A stretch of 64,000 nt of DNA from Segatella buccae ATCC 33574 (GTDB lineage: Bacteria > Bacteroidota > Bacteroidia > Bacteroidales > Bacteroidaceae). The stretch is from positions 661,426 to 725,425 of the forward strand of contig NZ_GL586311.1 of assembly GCF_000184945.1 (NCBI RefSeq). Reading direction: 5' to 3'. Below the pieces are notes generated by a model that saw only the letters and a list, made by a program, of their open reading frames with translations, made no database searches and was not told the DNA's origin. Positions 47,501 to 55,915 of this stretch are shown here, in pieces (positions within the stretch are counted from its first letter, which is position 1; the number at the start of each line of letters is the position of its first letter). The translations under genes were made by a program, and so were the position numbers.

Positions 47501-49096
47501 ACGACCTATCAAGACGAGAAACTGCAACCGGCCACCAACTACTACTATCGTGCCTATTCGCTCAACACTGCCGCCGAGCACCCGGCATCGACCGTGCTTG
47601 CCGTCTCCACCAAAGCACTCACCATTCCGGAGCCCGTAACGGGTCTGCACATCTCGGGCGGAACCGGCAGCGTGTCGCTGAGATGGGCCTTCGCCTACGA
47701 TGCGCAGTACAGAGTGGCCCGGGCGACAAGAGCCGATGGTGAATACACCGTCGTGGCCGACAAGGTGGAAGCGACAAGCTACGTGGACACCGGTCTGACA
47801 AACGGACTCACCTATTATTATAAGGTTCAGCCCTACAACGGGGCGGGCTTTGGAGAGGAGTCTCCGGTGCTCTCGGCCACGCCGGCGGCCGGGCGACATC
47901 TGCATCTTGCCTTCGACGAACAGGAGGGCCACACGGCCTACGACGAATGGGGCGGCTACGATGCCGAACTGCACAACGGAGCTTCGTTTGTCGAAGGGCG
48001 CAACGGCGGAAGGGCCGTGAAGCTGGCGAAAGGCAGCCGGTCATACATGGAACTGCCTGCCGGAGCCGTGAGCCGGCTGGCCGACTTCACCATTGCCACA
48101 TGGCTCAAACTGCCGGGAGGCAAGGGCCGTGTCTTCGATTTCGGCAACGGCACGGGCACCTTCATGATTGGCGCAGCCAACAATGAAGGGCTGAGATATA
48201 AAATCACTTGCGCCAAAGGGGCTTTCGACATCACCGTGCCCATGAAGTGGTCGGCCGATGAGTGGAACCATCTGGCCATCACCCAAAACGGCACCGACGT
48301 GCGTTTCTACCTCAACGGCGAGGAAGTGGGCAAGGGCACTAACGCCTCCGGAATCCAACCCAAAGACATGGGCCTTACCCGACAAAACTGGCTCGGCCGC
48401 TCACAGTGGGCCAACGATGCCTATTGCGACCACATCTACGACGACTTCCGCATCTACGATTGCGCTCTCAGCGAGACCGATGTACAGGCTCTCTATGTTG
48501 ATAGGGAGCCGGCCATCGACCCGCAATATGCAAGAACCGTCAGGCCCGGCAGCTGGAACACCATCTGTCTGCCCCATGCAGCGATGCCCGCGGAGGGTGT
48601 GACGGCCTACAGCATCAGCGGCATCAACGAGGCTCGGAGCGTGCTCTACCTCTCACCCGTGGCCACAATGACGGCCGGTGTGCCCTACATCTTCAGGGCG
48701 GAAGGCGACTTGGCTGTGTTCCGCGAGAGCGGACTGCCGGCGGAAGCCCCCGCAGACGGAGCCAACGGACTGCGAGGTGTGTTTGAAAGCAAGGCGGGCG
48801 ATGTGGCCGACGGGGCTTATATCCTGCGGAACGACGTGTGGTACAGGGTGGACAACCAAGCTCAGTTCAATCTCGGCAACAACCGGGCCTACCTCCCGAG
48901 TCTGGATGCCGTCACACAGACCTTGCCTACAGGTGCCAAGAAAATGAGTATCGACCACACCGGCACGACGGGCATCGACACACCGAGAAGTTCCGCCGAA
49001 GCCACCAAGGCCTACACCATCGACGGCATCAAAGTGCAAAAGCCCCACAAGGGAGTATATATCATCAACGGTAAAAAACAAGTGAAAGGAAAATAA
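44555..49096 (+). CDS. Large multidomain glycosidase with GH128-like (Asl1-type) catalytic core
   Basis: A 1513-residue exported protein (signal peptide ending FAQ). Approximate order: LamG-like sandwich (30-150); CBM-like sandwich (165-330); further beta-rich region; catalytic core of the Glyco_hydro_cc/GH128 type (about 540-800) with Glu627 in LGCNEPD and Glu717 in WITEWNN as likely acid/base and nucleophile; three fibronectin-III domains (about 835-1115); a LamG domain (1115-1320); and a tail ending GVYIINGKKQVKGK, like a degenerate type IX sorting signal. GH128 members cleave beta-1,3-glucans, but this context argues for another target, perhaps a beta-1,3-linked galactan. The frame is open from TTG 44546; ATG 44555 is preferred. 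Confidence 0.8.
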   Translation: MRKAIPLLLLWGCLVANKTFAQQQPAFPKKNELPVTLLQNGRYNGREVSITKLTSPKPGSTYTLEVKGKINSGTGRGLDISANDASGMGFRVAMDAASLNWNNPLATLSSLSSTDNTKLRTLRFAVADKKVTVYEDGYFVATRPLETIKEAMNPDGPNINPEVIPVGDWGQNKPTPTSKGWYLVNENKVMNEWPANVRFESSPKNTLYNSDGTQYHGNCLFIRWDANSYKTYNYAYEVELAANTTYRFSMDCAYWANGHASTITAKVSDSQTLNTTLASHVFKTAKERVLVPGEFTFTTPHAGKYYISFSSTWALFAIANLQLVEAGLSAEPMIIIGKNYEGEADMEVAAVTYDESGGYAPETTSGEPTVVNLDNAGDVSKGYLFNSDLHVSGTTNLHFTGRPAPFSNTTIDLKGEDAWLYLDYVKPSKTIKECLPSVKINGAAAENGKNCRVSVWANGTVVIPNGQVYDHKALVAYDGENFTGKSKTFEINIYHNNLGEWDNKIRSFKLKKGYMATLANNANGTGYSRVFIADDADLEVPVLPEGMEQFVSFVRVFRWNWVSKKGKANGYGEKNQLNITCNYDWNVGGMSTDPDIEYSPIRQNLYWPGWNDINNKPGVTHLLGCNEPDRPDQSNATVDQIVEMWPEMMKGGYRVGSPAPSSVWAWNGAFFNTIDSLNYRVDFAVAHIYESTDANTLVSRIKTLSDKGKGRPVWITEWNNGANWTNEYWPTASGPRRDADMNIIYGEDGSTKTVNRPLSPENAEKQRAYMAAALPALDQCNLIERYFEYDWVQDCRALMLGGKPTPAGKLYGEHKAALAYRKANAYNHVWKIAPPFPLMTIDGEFRNITLKWYDHNGETGKKYILERKMDGEADFAPYKEFVFGQDYRAGETVTFTEAIPCLSKVEYRIKALSYKDKESIYSRVKAFTRDAAVPAPTLRGEALSTSIIKLSWDAVKGAKAYRIERAETETGDYRTVADNLTATTYQDEKLQPATNYYYRAYSLNTAAEHPASTVLAVSTKALTIPEPVTGLHISGGTGSVSLRWAFAYDAQYRVARATRADGEYTVVADKVEATSYVDTGLTNGLTYYYKVQPYNGAGFGEESPVLSATPAAGRHLHLAFDEQEGHTAYDEWGGYDAELHNGASFVEGRNGGRAVKLAKGSRSYMELPAGAVSRLADFTIATWLKLPGGKGRVFDFGNGTGTFMIGAANNEGLRYKITCAKGAFDITVPMKWSADEWNHLAITQNGTDVRFYLNGEEVGKGTNASGIQPKDMGLTRQNWLGRSQWANDAYCDHIYDDFRIYDCALSETDVQALYVDREPAIDPQYARTVRPGSWNTICLPHAAMPAEGVTAYSISGINEARSVLYLSPVATMTAGVPYIFRAEGDLAVFRESGLPAEAPADGANGLRGVFESKAGDVADGAYILRNDVWYRVDNQAQFNLGNNRAYLPSLDAVTQTLPTGAKKMSIDHTGTTGIDTPRSSAEATKAYTIDGIKVQKPHKGVYIINGKKQVKGK

Positions 49097-49098
49097 TC

Positions 49099-49287
49099 AT
49101 GGAAAAGAAGTATATCAGTCCCTGCATGAAAATGAAGTGTATGGAGCCGGAAACAGTCTTGGCGGCAAGTCCGTCGACTCCCATTTCTGGCGGTTCCACT
49201 TCCGCCCCCGGCAACGGTGAAGCCCCCATAACCTCGGGCGATGCCAAGCAGAGTCGCAGCATTTGGGAGGGAGAGTGGCAAGATTGA
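49099..49287 (+). CDS. Small conserved-looking peptide, 62 residues
   Basis: Starts 2 bases after the stop codon of the large glycosidase, so it is likely co-translated. The opening MEKKYISPCMKMKCMEPET, the LAAS at residues 21-24, the Gly/Ser/Pro-rich middle and the acidic, tryptophan-rich ending SIWEGEWQD match a pattern I recall in small hypothetical proteins of Prevotella and Bacteroides; the function is unknown. There is no signal peptide or membrane segment. The leader-like start and short length resemble a precursor peptide, but no modifying enzyme is nearby. Confidence 0.65.
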   Translation: MEKKYISPCMKMKCMEPETVLAASPSTPISGGSTSAPGNGEAPITSGDAKQSRSIWEGEWQD

Positions 49288-49340
49288 GGCAAGAGGCTGA
49301 ACACCTGCCGGGGCTCCGGCCCCTCTCTCCAACCATCAAT

Positions 49341-49373
49341 TCCCAAGTTATAACTCCTAACTCCCAACTCTCA
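49341..49373. repeat. Degenerate TAACTCC-type short tandem repeat
   Basis: About four imperfect copies of TAACTCC/CAACTCC. The same units occur inside the xus operon gap (11232-11284, inverted). Confidence 0.55.
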
Positions 49374-49442
49374 AGCGTGTATTGGCCTTCCAGAAAGGGG
49401 CAATGCACGCTTATTGATTCTCCGGCAGGCCACGCCTGCTTT

Positions 49443-49528
49443 CGTGCAAGGCCTTTGCACGCTCCGTGCGGAGGCTTTGCACCATCCGTTCGGCAGTCAT
49501 GCGCGGAGTGTGCAAAGGCCTTGCACCA
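49443..49528. repeat. 86-bp dispersed element, copy B
   Basis: Ungapped match to 32997-33082. In this copy the ends are a perfect 17-bp inverted repeat (GTGCAAGGCCTTTGCAC at 49444-49460 against its complement at 49510-49526), so the whole unit could fold as one hairpin. It lies in the 417-base gap before the GH127 gene, which holds no gene. A weak -7-like TACCTTTA lies at 49647-49654. Confidence 0.85.
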
Positions 49529-49704
49529 AACCACGGGCATCCTTCCTGTAAAACCCAAGGGGCCGGACAACAACCTGACAGGGCCGTAAAGAGGGGAAAA
49601 TACGGAAAAAGTCGGTCGGAGAGCTGGCAATATCGAATATTTTAGCTACCTTTACAGCGAAATTGAAACCGACTGAATCAACAAACTAACATACATGTAA
49701 CCTT

Positions 49705-51741
49705 ATGAGAAAAATCATTTCTACAGTGGTCGTGGCTGCCGTCATGACCTTGCCTGCCATGGCGCAAAAGACATCAGACTACGGCTATCCCTTCACCCAA
49801 GTGCCTTTCACGAGTGTGAGGATTGCACCCAACACCTTTTGGGGCGACCGGTTGAAGGCTGCCCGCGAAGTGACGGTGCCTTTGGCTTTCAGCAAGTGCA
49901 AGAGCGAAGGGAGATACGACAACTTTGTCAAGGCGGCCCGGCCCGACGAGAAATATGACGTGAGCAAATTCATGGGCTTCTCCTTCGACGACACCGATGT
50001 CTACAAGACCATCGAGGGGGCAAGCTATATTCTCCAGACCTATCCGGACAAACGGCTGAAGGCTTATATCGACAGCGTACTCGATGTGGTGGGGGCAGCC
50101 CAAGAGCCCGACGGCTATCTCTACACCGCCCGCACCATCAATCCCAAGAAACCGCACAAGTGGTCGGGCTCCAAGAGATGGGAGAAAGTGGAAGTGCTGA
50201 GTCATGAGCTCTACAACCTCGGCCACATGGTGGACGCGGCCTGCGCCCACTATCAGGCCACGGGCAGCACCAAGTTTCTCGACATAGCCAAACGGTATGC
50301 CGACTGTGTCATCCGCGAGGTGGGCCCCGGACAGGGACAAGCCACCGTGGTGCCAGGACACCAGATAGCGGAGATGGCTTTGGCCCGCCTCTACACCGTC
50401 ACGGGCGACAAACGCTATCTTGACGAGGCCAAATATTTTCTGGACTACCGAGGCAAGACACACATACGCGACCTCTACAGCCAGAGCGACAAGCCCGTGA
50501 CCGAGCAACGGGAGGCTTGGGGACACGCCGTGAGGGCGGGCTACATGTATGCCGGCATGGCCGATGTGGCGGCTCTGACCAAGGACTCGGCCTATATCAA
50601 GGCCATCGACCGGATATGGAACAACATCGTGGGCAGGAAGTATTACCTCACGGGCGGTGTGGGGGCACGCCACTCGGGAGAGGCTTTCGGGGCCGACTAT
50701 GAACTGCCCAACATGACGGCCTACAACGAAACTTGCGCTGCCATCGCACAGGTCTATCTCAACGAGCGCATGTTCCTCCTCCACGGTGAGAGCAAATACA
50801 TCGACTGTCTGGAGCGCACACTCTACAACGGGGTCATCTCGGGCATGAGCATGGACGGCGGCCGCTTCTTCTACCCCAACCCCTTGTCGAGCGACGGCAA
50901 GTACAAGTTCAACGCTGACGGCACCACCACGCGCCAGCCGTGGTTCGGTTGCGCCTGCTGCCCGAGCAACCTGAGCCGCTTCATACCGTCGCTGCCGGGT
51001 TATCTCTACGGCGTGAAGGGCAACGACATCTATGTCAATCTCTTTGCAGGCAACACATCCACCATCAGTGTGAACGGCAAGGAAGTGGTGCTGGAGGAGA
51101 CCACCCAATATCCCTGGGAGGGCGACATCAGCATCAAGGTGGCCAAAAGCAGCGCCAAGGTGGCCAATCTGCTGATCCGCATTCCGGGATGGGTGCGCAA
51201 CCGGGTGGTGCCAAGCGACCTCTATCGGTATAGCGACGATGAGAAGCCGGCCTACAGTGTCACTGTCAACGGCAAGCGTGTGGAGGGCGATCCCGATGCC
51301 AACAAGGGGTATCTGCCCGTGAGGGGCATCCGCAAGGGAGACGTGATACGCATACATTTCGACATGCCGGTGCGCACGGTGGTGGCCAGCGACCGGGTGG
51401 CCGACGACCGGGGCAAGGTGGCTGTGGAGCGCGGTCCGCTGGTCTACTGTGCCGAGGCGGCCGACAACGGGGGAGCAGCTGTGCTCCACGCCGTAGTCAA
51501 CAAAAAGCCCGCTTTTGCCGTGGTCAACGACTACAGCATCGACAACACCGAGGCTCATGCCGCCCCATTCACCGTGAAGGCCATCAAGACGCCGGCCCAG
51601 ATACTCCGGGAGTCTGCCGACGGTGGCATGGAGGTGGAGAAGCTCGACCTCACGCTGATTCCTTACTACGCGTGGAACCATCGCGGTGCCAACCAGATGA
51701 ACGTGTGGTTTGTACAGAACTTGTCGTTGCTGGATAAGTAA
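49705..51741 (+). CDS. GH127 beta-L-arabinofuranosidase
   Basis: A 678-residue secreted enzyme (signal peptide ending AMAQ) with the (alpha/alpha)6 barrel and C-terminal beta-sandwiches of GH127 (DUF1680). The zinc and catalytic ligands of the characterised Bifidobacterium enzyme are conserved: Glu326 in GEAFG, Glu342 and Cys344 in YNETCAA, and Cys418/Cys419 in GCACCPSN. The family removes beta-L-arabinofuranose, as found on hydroxyproline-rich glycoproteins and some arabinans. It closes the second locus; a perfect 36-bp inverted repeat with a T-run follows directly. Confidence 0.93.
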   Translation: MRKIISTVVVAAVMTLPAMAQKTSDYGYPFTQVPFTSVRIAPNTFWGDRLKAAREVTVPLAFSKCKSEGRYDNFVKAARPDEKYDVSKFMGFSFDDTDVYKTIEGASYILQTYPDKRLKAYIDSVLDVVGAAQEPDGYLYTARTINPKKPHKWSGSKRWEKVEVLSHELYNLGHMVDAACAHYQATGSTKFLDIAKRYADCVIREVGPGQGQATVVPGHQIAEMALARLYTVTGDKRYLDEAKYFLDYRGKTHIRDLYSQSDKPVTEQREAWGHAVRAGYMYAGMADVAALTKDSAYIKAIDRIWNNIVGRKYYLTGGVGARHSGEAFGADYELPNMTAYNETCAAIAQVYLNERMFLLHGESKYIDCLERTLYNGVISGMSMDGGRFFYPNPLSSDGKYKFNADGTTTRQPWFGCACCPSNLSRFIPSLPGYLYGVKGNDIYVNLFAGNTSTISVNGKEVVLEETTQYPWEGDISIKVAKSSAKVANLLIRIPGWVRNRVVPSDLYRYSDDEKPAYSVTVNGKRVEGDPDANKGYLPVRGIRKGDVIRIHFDMPVRTVVASDRVADDRGKVAVERGPLVYCAEAADNGGAAVLHAVVNKKPAFAVVNDYSIDNTEAHAAPFTVKAIKTPAQILRESADGGMEVEKLDLTLIPYYAWNHRGANQMNVWFVQNLSLLDK

Positions 51742-51744
51742 GGG

Positions 51745-51867
51745 AGTGGACGAGTAAACAAGTGGACGAGTAGACAAGTTAATAGCAAGGCCCTTTTCAT
51801 GCAAACCTCAAGAATGCAGGCAAACAACTTGTCTACTCGTCCACTTGTTTACTCGTCCACTTTTTTT
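51745..51867 (+). terminator. Perfect 36-bp inverted repeat with T-run after GH127
   Basis: Bases 51745-51780 and 51826-51861 are perfect reverse complements with a 45-base loop, followed by a run of T to 51867. Each arm consists of two tandem 16-base units GTGGACGAGTARACAA. It would terminate the GH127 transcript before the regulator gene. It belongs to the same family as 29493-29599. Confidence 0.85.
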
Positions 51868-51876
51868 GCCCCAATG

Positions 51877-51908
51877 CTTGTGCGATTGGAATTTTCTGCG
51901 TAAGTTTG
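51877..51908 (+). promoter_or_regulatory. Promoter of the hybrid two-component regulator
   Basis: CTTG at 51877-51880, 20 bases, TAAGTTTG at 51901-51908; one mismatch in the -33 box. The start codon at 51929 is 21 bases downstream. Confidence 0.6.
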
Positions 51909-51928
51909 TAGGGAAATACCAATGTAGC

Positions 51929-54900
51929 ATGAAACCTTTTGACACACAACTATTCATTAAGACCGTCTGCGCCGTGCTGTTGTCATGGCTTCTGTCGGCG
52001 ACCCCCGGAGTCGCGGAGAAGTTCAGAGTAGTGGACAACAGCATGGGACTGTGCAACAACTCCGTGAACGCGATATGCCAAGACGGCAAGGGCTTCGTGT
52101 GGATGGGCACAGCCGGCGGTCTCTGTCGCTACGACGGCCTTTCGTTTTCCACCTTCCTTCACCGCTCTTCCGACTCCACATCGCTGGCCGACAACAACAT
52201 ACACTGCCTACTGCCTATGAAAGACGGTCTGTGGGTGGCCTCCAACAGTGCCTTGCAGTTTTATTCCTTCAACAGCGGACGATTCTACCGTGCCCGGGCA
52301 TGGGTCGACGGCAGGCTCGACGACATGACCGAGCAACAGAACGCAATGGTGGAGGCGGGCGGCCACATACTGACAGCCGACCACAAGGGCAGGTGTTTCG
52401 TGAAGAAAGACGGCGACACCTATTTCACCGCCCTGCCCCACCGGCTCTACACGCTCTGCAAGATCAGTGAACAGGCAGTGGTGGGAATAGGGCGCGGAGA
52501 AGCCCTGATGCTCTCGGCAGACGGGCGGCGGGTGATGAGCCGCTGCCGCATAGACTTCACGCCCACACTCAGATGCTCGGCGTCGTACAGCAAGATGACA
52601 AGATTGGTGTATGTGGGCAACGGCATAGGGCACAAAAGTCTGGCACTGGCCATAGACAAAGGGAGGCTGAGACTTGCCGACGCGCCGGTGCCCGACAACC
52701 TGATGGCGACAACCGACAGCCGTGGGGCCGTGGTCTTCGGCATAGACGGCGGGGGCATCATAATGCAGCGAGGTGGCGACATGCAGCAGTTTTCACCGGC
52801 CAACTCCAATCTGAGCAACGATGCCGTCTACGCGCTGATGAGCGACAGCAACGGCAATCTGTGGGTGGGAACCTATCGCGGAGGCGTGAACTTCCTGCCC
52901 GTCCACAACGAGCGGTTTGAGTTGCTTGCACGCAAGAACGGTGCCATACCCTACGACATCGTAACAGCCGTGGTGCGTGATGGAGACCGGCTCTACATGG
53001 GGCTTGATGGCGGTGGGCTGTGCTTCTACAACCTCTCAAGCCGCTCCTCCTACACGCTGAACACGGCCAACAGCAACCTTCCGGGCAACAATGTCATCTC
53101 GATCGTGAACGACGGACGGTCGCTCTGGATGGCCATCTACACCAAAGGGCTGGTGGAATACTCCCCGTCCACCGGTGCATTCACGCAATATCCCATGCCG
53201 ACAAAGGAAACCACGGGCAACAACGTGTGGGTGGTGTGCGACGACGGGCGCGGAAGGATATGGGTGGGCGGGCCCAATCTGGCGGTTTTCGACAAACAGT
53301 CACGGCGTTTTCTCGCCACACCCGAAACATTCCGCAAGATGGAATGCTCGGCCCTGCAAGACGACGGGCGGCATATATGGGTGGGGACTAACCACCGGGG
53401 CATCTACAAAATAGACAAGCGCACACTGCGCGTGGCTGCCCATTACACTGCCGACTTCGGACAGGTGCGCCTGCCGGGCAATGAGGTGAGATACCTCCGG
53501 CTCGACTCCCACGGGCGGGTGTGGTTTGCTGTGACGCAAAACGGCACCTACTGTCTGGACGAGAAGGCGCACAAGACCATCCACTACGGTGAAAAACAAG
53601 GACTGACCAACGGTGACCTCATGACACTCGTGGAAGACGTACAGGGCATCTTGTGGATGGGGACAGCGAACGGACTGTTCAAGTTTGATCCACGCAAGCA
53701 GACTTTTGTGCGCTTCGGGAGCGACGAGGATATACCCAACACCTTCACCTACGGCACAGGACTGCTCGCCGACGGCACCATCTACATGGGCAGCACGAAA
53801 GGCCTGCTGATGTTCAAGCCCTCAAAAGTGTTTTACCAACAGCCCTATCGGGGTGCAAGTCTGCTGTCACTCGACCTGCTTAACGGCAGTGGCGAACATT
53901 TCAACCTCTACGGCGACTCCATCCGAAGCGTGGAATTGAAGCACCACCAGAACTTTTTCACCATCCATTTTGCCGTGCCCGACTACGAGTCGCCCCATCG
54001 GGTGCAGTTCTCCTGTCGCCTCGAAGGGCTCGAAAACCGCTGGCGCGAACTGGGCGACAAGCGCGAAGCGGCCTACACAAACGTGCCGCCGGGACACTAT
54101 ACCTTCCATGTGCGCTGCACCGATGTAAACGGCCAGTGGGGTCGGGCCACGGAATTGGATGTCGTCATCACCCCGCCTTGGTATGCCACGTGGTGGGCCT
54201 ATCTGCTCTGGGCCTTGCTGTTGGCAGGTGTGGTATACGCCGCCCTCTGGCTCTATCTGCACGAACTGGACGTCAAGCACCGCATACAGATAGTGGATGT
54301 ACAGCGCAGCACCATGCAGAAACTCAACGAGGCAAAGATGAACTTCTACACCCGTATCACGCACGAACTGCGCACACCGGTGTTTCTCATAGGGGCCCAG
54401 ATAGAGGAACTCAAGGAGCAGAAGCAGTCGCCCGTGACGGTGCCGGGCTCGTTTCTTGATTCCATGTACCGCAACTCGCAGAAACTGAACAATCTCATCA
54501 GCCGTATTATTGACATCCGGAAACTGGAGGCGAACGAAACGAAGCTGAACTTGCAGCATAAAGATGTGGTGGAATTTTGCCGAAACCTCACCGAAGACTA
54601 TCATAACCTCTGCGCACAGAAGCGCATCAGCTATGCGTTCCGCACGACAAACGCTCCCATAGAGTTGGAATTCGACCTTGACAAGCTGGAGACAATCCTC
54701 ACCAATCTGGTCTCCAATGCCTTCAAATATACCCGCGAAGGGGGCAACGTGGAACTGGCCATAGCCGACGAGCCCGACAGGGTGGTCTTCAGCGTGACGG
54801 ACAACGGTATCGGCATATTGGAGAAAATGCACGAAACCATCTTTCAGAACTTCTTCCGCACGGAGCGGGGCGAGAGACAAAACCGGGGCGACGGCATCGG

Positions 54901-55825
54901 ACTCTCTACCGTGAAAGAACTGGTGGAACTCCACGGGGGCAGCATCCGTGTGGAGAGTGAGATGGAGAAAGGGGCGCGCTTCGTCTTCCACATACCCAAA
55001 GGGCTATCGGGCGAGGCACAGACGGCAGTGGACGAGACGGGCGAAACAGGCCGACAGACACTGCGGATAGCCAATCCGACGGCTCCACACACCATCCTCG
55101 TCATCGACGACGAACACGACACGGTGGAGTTGCTGGAGCGCAATCTGGCAGCCGACTTTAAGGTGATCAAGGCCTACGATGGCCGACAAGGACTCGAAGA
55201 GGCTGCCCGCACGCTGCCCGACATCATCGTCTGCGACCTGATGATGCCCAACATGGACGGCATGGAGTTTCTCCACATGCTGAAAAGCGACAAGAAACTG
55301 GCCCACATCAAGGTCATCATCTTCACCGCCAAAACCTCGGAGGAAGACATGATAGAGGCCTTCGACCAAGGTGCCGACGCCTATCTCACCAAGCCCATAT
55401 CGCTGCGGCTGCTGCGGAAACGCATCGACCGGCTCGTGGCGCAGAGCAACACGGCCGAGCTGACGGCTTCCATCGCACAGACAAAGAACACCTACACGAA
55501 GGAGGAACAGATATTCCTGTTGCGCTGCAGGGAAGTGATCGACGACAATCTGCGCAACGAGAACTTCAACATAGACTACATTGCCGACAGTCTGGCCATG
55601 AGCCACTCATCACTCTACAAGAAGATCAAAGCCATGACGGGCATGTCGCTCATCGAATTTATCAACGACTATAAAATCTACAAGGCCGTGGAACTGTTCA
55701 ACCGGGGAGCCACCAACATCGACACCGTGCGCGAACAGTGCGGTTTCAAGGATGCCAAAAACTTCCGGGAGATGTTCAAGCGCAAGATGAACGTGACTCC
55801 CAAGCAGTATGTCCAGAACCTGTAG
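51929..55825 (+). CDS. Hybrid two-component system sensor/regulator
   Basis: A 1298-residue inner-membrane regulator. Order: signal/anchor segment (1-30); periplasmic two-component propeller repeats (to about 690, with recurring GxxWVGT-like units); Y_Y_Y domain; membrane helix near 755-780 (WWAYLLWALLLAGVVYAALW); histidine kinase with phospho-acceptor His812 in THELRTP; ATPase with DNGIGI and GDGIGLS; receiver with Asp1103 in CDLMMPNMDG; AraC-type DNA-binding domain at the C-terminus. Such proteins sense glycan oligosaccharides and activate the adjacent locus. It lies between the GH127 locus and the xylan esterase genes, so either could be its target. ATG 51929 gives the signal segment; an upstream in-frame ATG at 51845 lies in the terminator. 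Confidence 0.95.
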   Translation: MKPFDTQLFIKTVCAVLLSWLLSATPGVAEKFRVVDNSMGLCNNSVNAICQDGKGFVWMGTAGGLCRYDGLSFSTFLHRSSDSTSLADNNIHCLLPMKDGLWVASNSALQFYSFNSGRFYRARAWVDGRLDDMTEQQNAMVEAGGHILTADHKGRCFVKKDGDTYFTALPHRLYTLCKISEQAVVGIGRGEALMLSADGRRVMSRCRIDFTPTLRCSASYSKMTRLVYVGNGIGHKSLALAIDKGRLRLADAPVPDNLMATTDSRGAVVFGIDGGGIIMQRGGDMQQFSPANSNLSNDAVYALMSDSNGNLWVGTYRGGVNFLPVHNERFELLARKNGAIPYDIVTAVVRDGDRLYMGLDGGGLCFYNLSSRSSYTLNTANSNLPGNNVISIVNDGRSLWMAIYTKGLVEYSPSTGAFTQYPMPTKETTGNNVWVVCDDGRGRIWVGGPNLAVFDKQSRRFLATPETFRKMECSALQDDGRHIWVGTNHRGIYKIDKRTLRVAAHYTADFGQVRLPGNEVRYLRLDSHGRVWFAVTQNGTYCLDEKAHKTIHYGEKQGLTNGDLMTLVEDVQGILWMGTANGLFKFDPRKQTFVRFGSDEDIPNTFTYGTGLLADGTIYMGSTKGLLMFKPSKVFYQQPYRGASLLSLDLLNGSGEHFNLYGDSIRSVELKHHQNFFTIHFAVPDYESPHRVQFSCRLEGLENRWRELGDKREAAYTNVPPGHYTFHVRCTDVNGQWGRATELDVVITPPWYATWWAYLLWALLLAGVVYAALWLYLHELDVKHRIQIVDVQRSTMQKLNEAKMNFYTRITHELRTPVFLIGAQIEELKEQKQSPVTVPGSFLDSMYRNSQKLNNLISRIIDIRKLEANETKLNLQHKDVVEFCRNLTEDYHNLCAQKRISYAFRTTNAPIELEFDLDKLETILTNLVSNAFKYTREGGNVELAIADEPDRVVFSVTDNGIGILEKMHETIFQNFFRTERGERQNRGDGIGLSTVKELVELHGGSIRVESEMEKGARFVFHIPKGLSGEAQTAVDETGETGRQTLRIANPTAPHTILVIDDEHDTVELLERNLAADFKVIKAYDGRQGLEEAARTLPDIIVCDLMMPNMDGMEFLHMLKSDKKLAHIKVIIFTAKTSEEDMIEAFDQGADAYLTKPISLRLLRKRIDRLVAQSNTAELTASIAQTKNTYTKEEQIFLLRCREVIDDNLRNENFNIDYIADSLAMSHSSLYKKIKAMTGMSLIEFINDYKIYKAVELFNRGATNIDTVREQCGFKDAKNFREMFKRKMNVTPKQYVQNL

Positions 55826-55915
55826 ACACGGGCTCCGGCCCGTTTGCGGCCAATCGTCACAAGACACCGGCCACCCATTATCCAAACTTTTCAACATTCA
55901 TTAAAACCAACCATC

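Noticed and set aside
49774..51804. 676-codon open frame antisense to GH127
   Set aside because: The sense frame has intact GH127 zinc ligands; the antisense frame is His/Val-rich shadow sequence and runs into the inverted repeat.
51745..51861. Possible CRISPR-like or integron-like repeat
   Set aside because: The units are arranged as two inverted arms with one loop, without regularly spaced unique spacers or any cas or integrase gene.
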